Part shown: piece by piece, positions 29,759-33,644 of the stretch
Layout: every line of letters starts with the position of its first letter
How positions within the stretch are numbered: position 1 is the stretch's first letter
Assembly: GCA_017631325.1 (NCBI GenBank)
Contig: JAGBTM010000008.1
Span: 1 to 33,644 of the forward strand
DNA from: Clostridia bacterium
GTDB lineage: Bacteria > Bacillota > Clostridia > Oscillospirales > CAG-272
Direction of reading: 5' to 3'
Length of the DNA stretch: 33,644 nucleotides
Translations under genes and position numbers: made by a program
The notes under the pieces: model-generated
Seen by the model: only the letters and a program-made list of their open reading frames with translations
Told to the model about the DNA's origin: nothing
Databases searched by the model: none

Positions 29759-31936
29759 TTACTCCTTATCTGAATCGGTGGTATCTCTATTGTCCGATTT
29801 TTCTTTTGGAGTATCAGCATCTGAGCTTGTAGGCTTCTCGAATATCTCGCGAAGAACGTCTTCAGTGAGGGGCTCGCCGCTTGCCATCTTAGCTGCAAGC
29901 TCTTCTCTGCGCGCCTTTTGTTCTTCCTCGGCTCTCTTGTTGTTTTCGTGAGCGGTTTTGTTTTCTTCCTCGCTCTTCTTCTTTCTCATTTCAGCTATCT
30001 CTGCAATGGATTCAATGGTGGGAGCGTTCATTTCCATAGCGGCCTTGAACTGCTCGTCGTCCATAGACTCGTACTTGAGAAGGAACTCGGCCACGAAATG
30101 AAGCTTATCAATATGCTCTCTGAGAATATCTTCACATCTCTTATAAGCGTTACCGATAATTGCCCTGATTTCGTCGTCGATAACTGCTGCGGTCTGTTCG
30201 GAATAATTCTTGCCGTTTGAGAAATCACGACCAAGGAATACCTCGTCCTGAGAATGCTCTGATCCGTAGAGGACAGTACCCAGCTTCTCGCTCATGCCGT
30301 AGACGGTAACCATCTTTCTGGCTATTGCGGTGACGTGCTGAATATCAGAGGAAGCACCGGTCGAAATATCGTCGAGCACTATTGCCTCTGCTACGCGGCC
30401 ACCGAGTGAAAGAACGAGTCTGTCAAGCATTTCGCCACGAGAAGCGCCCATCTTGTCTTCGGTAGGAACGCTGACGGTAACTCCACCGGCCGAGCCTGCG
30501 GGAATGATGGTGATGTGCTTAACGGGGTCGGTGTGCTCGCAGTAATACGAAGCAACTGCGTGACCTGCCTCGTGATATGCGCACAGCTTATTATCCTTTT
30601 CGGTTCTGACCTTGCCCTTCTTCTGAGGACCGAGAAGAAGCTTCATATAAGACTCCTCAATATCCTCCATACCGATAAGTGCCTTATTCTTCTTTGCGGC
30701 TCTGAGAGCTGCCTCGTTCATAAGGTTAGCAAGCTCGGCACCTGTAAAGCCAATAGTCGTCTGTGCGATTTTGTGAAGGTCAACGGTCTCTTCAAGGGGC
30801 TTGTTACGGCAATGAACCTTGAGTATTTCCTCTCTGCCCTTCATATCGGGATAATTTACGGTAATTTGTCTATCAAATCGACCCGGACGAAGAAGCGCGG
30901 GGTCAAGAATGTCGGGACGGTTGGTTGCCGCCATAACGATAACACCCGAATTAGTGCCAAATCCGTCCATCTCGACAAGGAGCTGGTTGAGAGTCTGCTC
31001 TCTCTCGTCGTGGCCACCGCCAAGGCCTGCGCCTCTGTGACGGCCTACCGCGTCTATCTCGTCGATAAATATAATGCTGGCAGGTGTTTTTCTCGCGTTG
31101 TCGAACAAATCACGGACGCGCGAAGCACCGACACCAACGTACATTTCCACGAAATCAGAGCCCGAAATTGAGAAGAAAGGAACTCCTGCTTCGCCTGCAA
31201 CAGCCTTTGCAAGAAGCGTTTTACCCGTACCGGGAGGGCCTACGAGAAGAACGCCTCGAGGTATGCGCGCGCCGAGCTTGACAAATTTTTCCGGGGCCTT
31301 AAGAAATTCTACGACCTCCTCAAGCTCTGCCTTCTCCTCGTCAGCACCTGCAACGTCGGCAAATTTAACGGCGTTTTTATCGTCAAGTGTGACCTTCGCT
31401 TTGGACTTAGAGAACGAGCCCATGCGTCCTCCTGCTCCTGTGCCGGCGCTACGTATCATTACTACCGTGATAGCAATAATAATAACGGCTGTGATTATAT
31501 ACGGAAGATACGTTGCATACCATGGCGTCTCGGGTGCGGGCTTGTAATCGTATTCCTTAAGATTAGTGTTGCCCGCATCGTATTTATCCGATGCAATTTT
31601 GTTTATCTCATCAATTTGAGTTGAATAGCTGAACTGATATTCAACCTCTTTTGTAACAGGCTTGCCGTCCTTCTCTTCTATAAGGGCCTCGCCTGTAGCG
31701 GAGTTCACCTGAATATTACCCTCATCATCTCGCTGGGGGTTGTAATATTTTACGGTAATAACACCCTTCTCGTCAACAACAAATGAGGTAACAAGGTCGT
31801 AATTAAACAGGTCCTTAAGGTCGCTGTACACGAACTTGTCGTCGTCGGTCGTGGTATTCGAAAAGAGACTTACCGCAAGGAAAATTGCCCCAACAACCAG
31901 AAAAAGCGATATGAGGCTTTTGAAATTAATCTTCAT
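29759..31936 (-). CDS. ftsH: ATP-dependent zinc metalloprotease FtsH
   Basis: Membrane-anchored AAA+ protease of 725 residues for membrane-protein quality control. Two membrane segments (about 8-25 and 143-162) flank an extracytoplasmic domain. Walker A GPPGTGKT (233-240), Walker [34 protein letters not shown], and the zinc site HEAGH (455-459). The C-terminal tail (about 650-725) is unusually long, highly charged and Glu/Lys-rich. ATG 31936 is 63 nt downstream of tilS, a common pairing. Confidence 0.97.
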   Translation of the reverse strand: MKINFKSLISLFLVVGAIFLAVSLFSNTTTDDDKFVYSDLKDLFNYDLVTSFVVDEKGVITVKYYNPQRDDEGNIQVNSATGEALIEEKDGKPVTKEVEYQFSYSTQIDEINKIASDKYDAGNTNLKEYDYKPAPETPWYATYLPYIITAVIIIAITVVMIRSAGTGAGGRMGSFSKSKAKVTLDDKNAVKFADVAGADEEKAELEEVVEFLKAPEKFVKLGARIPRGVLLVGPPGTGKTLLAKAVAGEAGVPFFSISGSDFVEMYVGVGASRVRDLFDNARKTPASIIFIDEIDAVGRHRGAGLGGGHDEREQTLNQLLVEMDGFGTNSGVIVMAATNRPDILDPALLRPGRFDRQITVNYPDMKGREEILKVHCRNKPLEETVDLHKIAQTTIGFTGAELANLMNEAALRAAKKNKALIGMEDIEESYMKLLLGPQKKGKVRTEKDNKLCAYHEAGHAVASYYCEHTDPVKHITIIPAGSAGGVTVSVPTEDKMGASRGEMLDRLVLSLGGRVAEAIVLDDISTGASSDIQHVTAIARKMVTVYGMSEKLGTVLYGSEHSQDEVFLGRDFSNGKNYSEQTAAVIDDEIRAIIGNAYKRCEDILREHIDKLHFVAEFLLKYESMDDEQFKAAMEMNAPTIESIAEIAEMRKKKSEEENKTAHENNKRAEEEQKARREELAAKMASGEPLTEDVLREIFEKPTSSDADTPKEKSDNRDTTDSDKE

Positions 31937-31999
31937 TAAGTATCTTCCATGCCTTTCTATTAAAAACCAATATTATTTTGCCGCTTAAAGTAAATTTTA

Positions 32000-33436
32000 T
32001 CACACAAATTCGTCCGCAGAGTACATTCTATCGGACGTAAGGCTACTGCCCTTACCTATGCAAAGCGCCGCATACAAATCAGCGCCCGTCTTTGACGCAC
32101 CGTCGTCTCGCACGCCAAAGCCTGCAACCCATAAGGGACCGCGGCAGTCGCACAAAACAGGTATTCTTGAACGAAGCGAGCTTGGAATTTTTCTATCACA
32201 AAGCAGCTTCTTAAGCTTATGCGTCATTTTGCCGTAATATAAGGTGTCACCGTCAACACGCGGACGTAAAAACAATCCACCGTCAATTATAGCAGATTTC
32301 AAATTTACTTGTATTGAAATTTTGTAAACATTTAGAGAAGAATTATCAATTCTTTCCTTTGACAGAAAAAAATCAGCGTCAAAGCCCGAAAGCTCGGTCC
32401 GTCCTAAATCCACCATGAAAAAATAATCGGCAGACTCTGGCCTCTTTGGCAAAACTCTACACTCACCGCGCTCGGCAAAGAAAACCGCCCCACCCGGCAA
32501 TGAATAGCTGAAATCGTCACCTGAGAGAAGCTCACATATAGCAGTAATATGCGAATGAGAGAGACTCACACCCGCGCCCTTGCCTAAAGCAACGATAACG
32601 CGTGAGCGAATAGCCGGATGAAGCTCACGCAAGGCGTCTGTACGCGCCGAATTATCCGTAGAAACGTATTTCTCAGCCTCGGCCGTAAGATACTGCTCGT
32701 CCTGACGCAAATTCTCTGCAAACCTATATAGCATAGCCTCGGGAGAGGGTGAAATGCGCTGAAATGCCGGCATAAGCTCGTGGCGAATATAATTTCTTGT
32801 GTAATCGGTCGAGAGGTTGGTGAGGTCAGTAACAAACTTAGCACCACCGACCCCGAGCGCTGCGACGATGTCAGGTTTCGACACGGCTATCAAAGGACGC
32901 ACGATGTTGTCGCGCACAGGCGGTATACCACCCGCTCCACGAGTACCTGCGCCGCGCATAATATTATAGACGACAGTCTCGGCTGCATCACCTCTGTTAT
33001 GTGCAACTGCGATAGTGGAAATATCATTTCTGCCCGAAATTATCTCACCAAATTTAGAATATCTGACGTTTCTAGCACATTCCTCAATGCCGATTTTATC
33101 CCTTTGTGCAATCTTCGGAACGTCTATTTTGAAGGTTAAAAATTCAACACCAAGCTCGGAGCAAAGTTCACGGGAGAACTGCTCGTCACCGTCTGCCGCC
33201 TCGCCTCGTATCATATGATTTATATGAGTGGCAAGTATAGGAAAATCGTAGTTTTTTCTGCGATATTCGAGGAGAAAATACATGAGCATAACCGAGTCTG
33301 CTCCGCCCGAAAGTCCAAGGAGAACGCCTTTCTTAATCATGGCGTCCATACCGTATTTTTTTACGGTGTCACAAGCCGTCTGATATACTCTTACGCCCTC
33401 GGGGGTTGAAAAAATCCTATCTAAGCTATTATCCAT
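32000..33436 (-). CDS. tilS: tRNA(Ile)-lysidine synthase
   Basis: Converts cytidine 34 of the CAU-anticodon tRNA-Ile to lysidine so that it reads AUA. 478 residues with the PP-loop SGGADS (43-48) and ATHINHMIRGEAADGDE, a motif conserved in TilS. The C-terminal part (about 385-465; LFLRPRVDGDTLYYGKMTHKLKKLL) is the TilS C-terminal domain. ATG 33436 overlaps the dnaB stop by 8 nt and has no SD, so translation is probably coupled. No hpt gene sits between tilS and ftsH, unlike Bacillus. Confidence 0.95.
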   Translation of the reverse strand: MDNSLDRIFSTPEGVRVYQTACDTVKKYGMDAMIKKGVLLGLSGGADSVMLMYFLLEYRRKNYDFPILATHINHMIRGEAADGDEQFSRELCSELGVEFLTFKIDVPKIAQRDKIGIEECARNVRYSKFGEIISGRNDISTIAVAHNRGDAAETVVYNIMRGAGTRGAGGIPPVRDNIVRPLIAVSKPDIVAALGVGGAKFVTDLTNLSTDYTRNYIRHELMPAFQRISPSPEAMLYRFAENLRQDEQYLTAEAEKYVSTDNSARTDALRELHPAIRSRVIVALGKGAGVSLSHSHITAICELLSGDDFSYSLPGGAVFFAERGECRVLPKRPESADYFFMVDLGRTELSGFDADFFLSKERIDNSSLNVYKISIQVNLKSAIIDGGLFLRPRVDGDTLYYGKMTHKLKKLLCDRKIPSSLRSRIPVLCDCRGPLWVAGFGVRDDGASKTGADLYAALCIGKGSSLTSDRMYSADEFV

Positions 33437-33644
33437 TATTTACGTAATCGTCGTCGATGGTTCTGAACTTGGTGAACTGTCCTATCCAGCCCATCTTAAC
33501 ATTGCCAACCGAGCCGTGACGGTTCTTGGCAATAATAACCTCTGCAGTATTTGCGCTGTCTGCCGCGCCCTCGTCTTCGCCGTGAATACCACTGATATCC
33601 TTATAGTATTCGTCACGGTAAAGGAACAGAACTATATCAGCGTC
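33429..33644 (-). CDS. dnaB: Replicative DNA helicase DnaB, C-terminal end
   Basis: Partial gene: the last 71 codons and stop are visible, the rest lies beyond the right edge. The frame reads DADIVLFLYRDEYY near the start and later EVIIAKNRHGSVGNVKMGWIGQFTKF, the RecA-fold C-terminal signature of DnaB. The stop TAA at 33429-33431 overlaps the tilS start. An insert GIHGEDEGAADSAN is family-typical in position. Translates cleanly to the window edge. Confidence 0.93.
   Translation of the reverse strand, partial: DADIVLFLYRDEYYKDISGIHGEDEGAADSANTAEVIIAKNRHGSVGNVKMGWIGQFTKFRTIDDDYVNNG

Overview
This window looks like chromosome from an anaerobic, spore-forming, low-to-medium GC Clostridia member, probably an uncultured gut lineage. 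The evidence is the set of sporulation genes (spo0A, a sigK-like sigma factor, cwlD), a Gram-positive long-form SRP RNA beside dnaX, strong AAGGAG-type ribosome binding sites, and a sodium-pump decarboxylase cluster. I could not place it to genus. No tRNA, rRNA, CRISPR array, insertion sequence or prophage was seen.

Layout. 1-902 (-): start of GTP-dependent PEP carboxykinase, cut by the window edge. 1546-2310 (+): spo0A behind a long AT-rich upstream region with repeated GGTAA/TTACC motifs. 2508-5484 (-): SRP RNA, dnaX, ybaB/ebfC and recR, a classic Firmicutes recombination/replication block. 5659-7955: a FabG-like reductase (-) diverging from an atypical response regulator and a SigK-like sigma factor (+); the -35 boxes of both promoters lie in one 17-bp palindrome. 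7990-10764 (+): a structured RNA candidate ahead of a DUF378 protein, an orphan mazF, a three-S1-domain protein whose SD lies inside a terminator-like hairpin, and a small membrane protein with a fully consensus promoter.

10993-15645 (-): a 1550-residue membrane-anchored protein made mostly of about 22 tandem repeats that I cannot assign to a family. 15775-22133 (-): an E2-like acyltransferase domain lacking its usual catalytic His, an EF-G paralog, radA, cwlD and a membrane protein. 22278-24187 (+): a tyrosine recombinase and a helix-turn-helix regulator. 24683-29601 (+): five genes forming a biotin-dependent, Na+-translocating decarboxylase with two different carboxyltransferase subunits, one acyl-CoA type and one oxaloacetate/pyruvate type. 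29759-33644 (-): ftsH, tilS and the 3' end of dnaB.

How it fits together. PEP carboxykinase and the decarboxylase cluster both act on oxaloacetate, so the window contains two parts of anaerobic C3/C4 metabolism. Spo0A, the SigK-like factor and CwlD span early commitment to late cortex maturation in sporulation. The least explained items are the repeat protein, the leader RNA before DUF378, the shared-palindrome divergent promoter, the twin-carboxyltransferase Na+ pump, and a recurring pattern of hairpins at translation starts (mazF, the S1 gene, cwlD, and the first decarboxylase gene). All functional calls come from reading motifs by eye; no database search was run.
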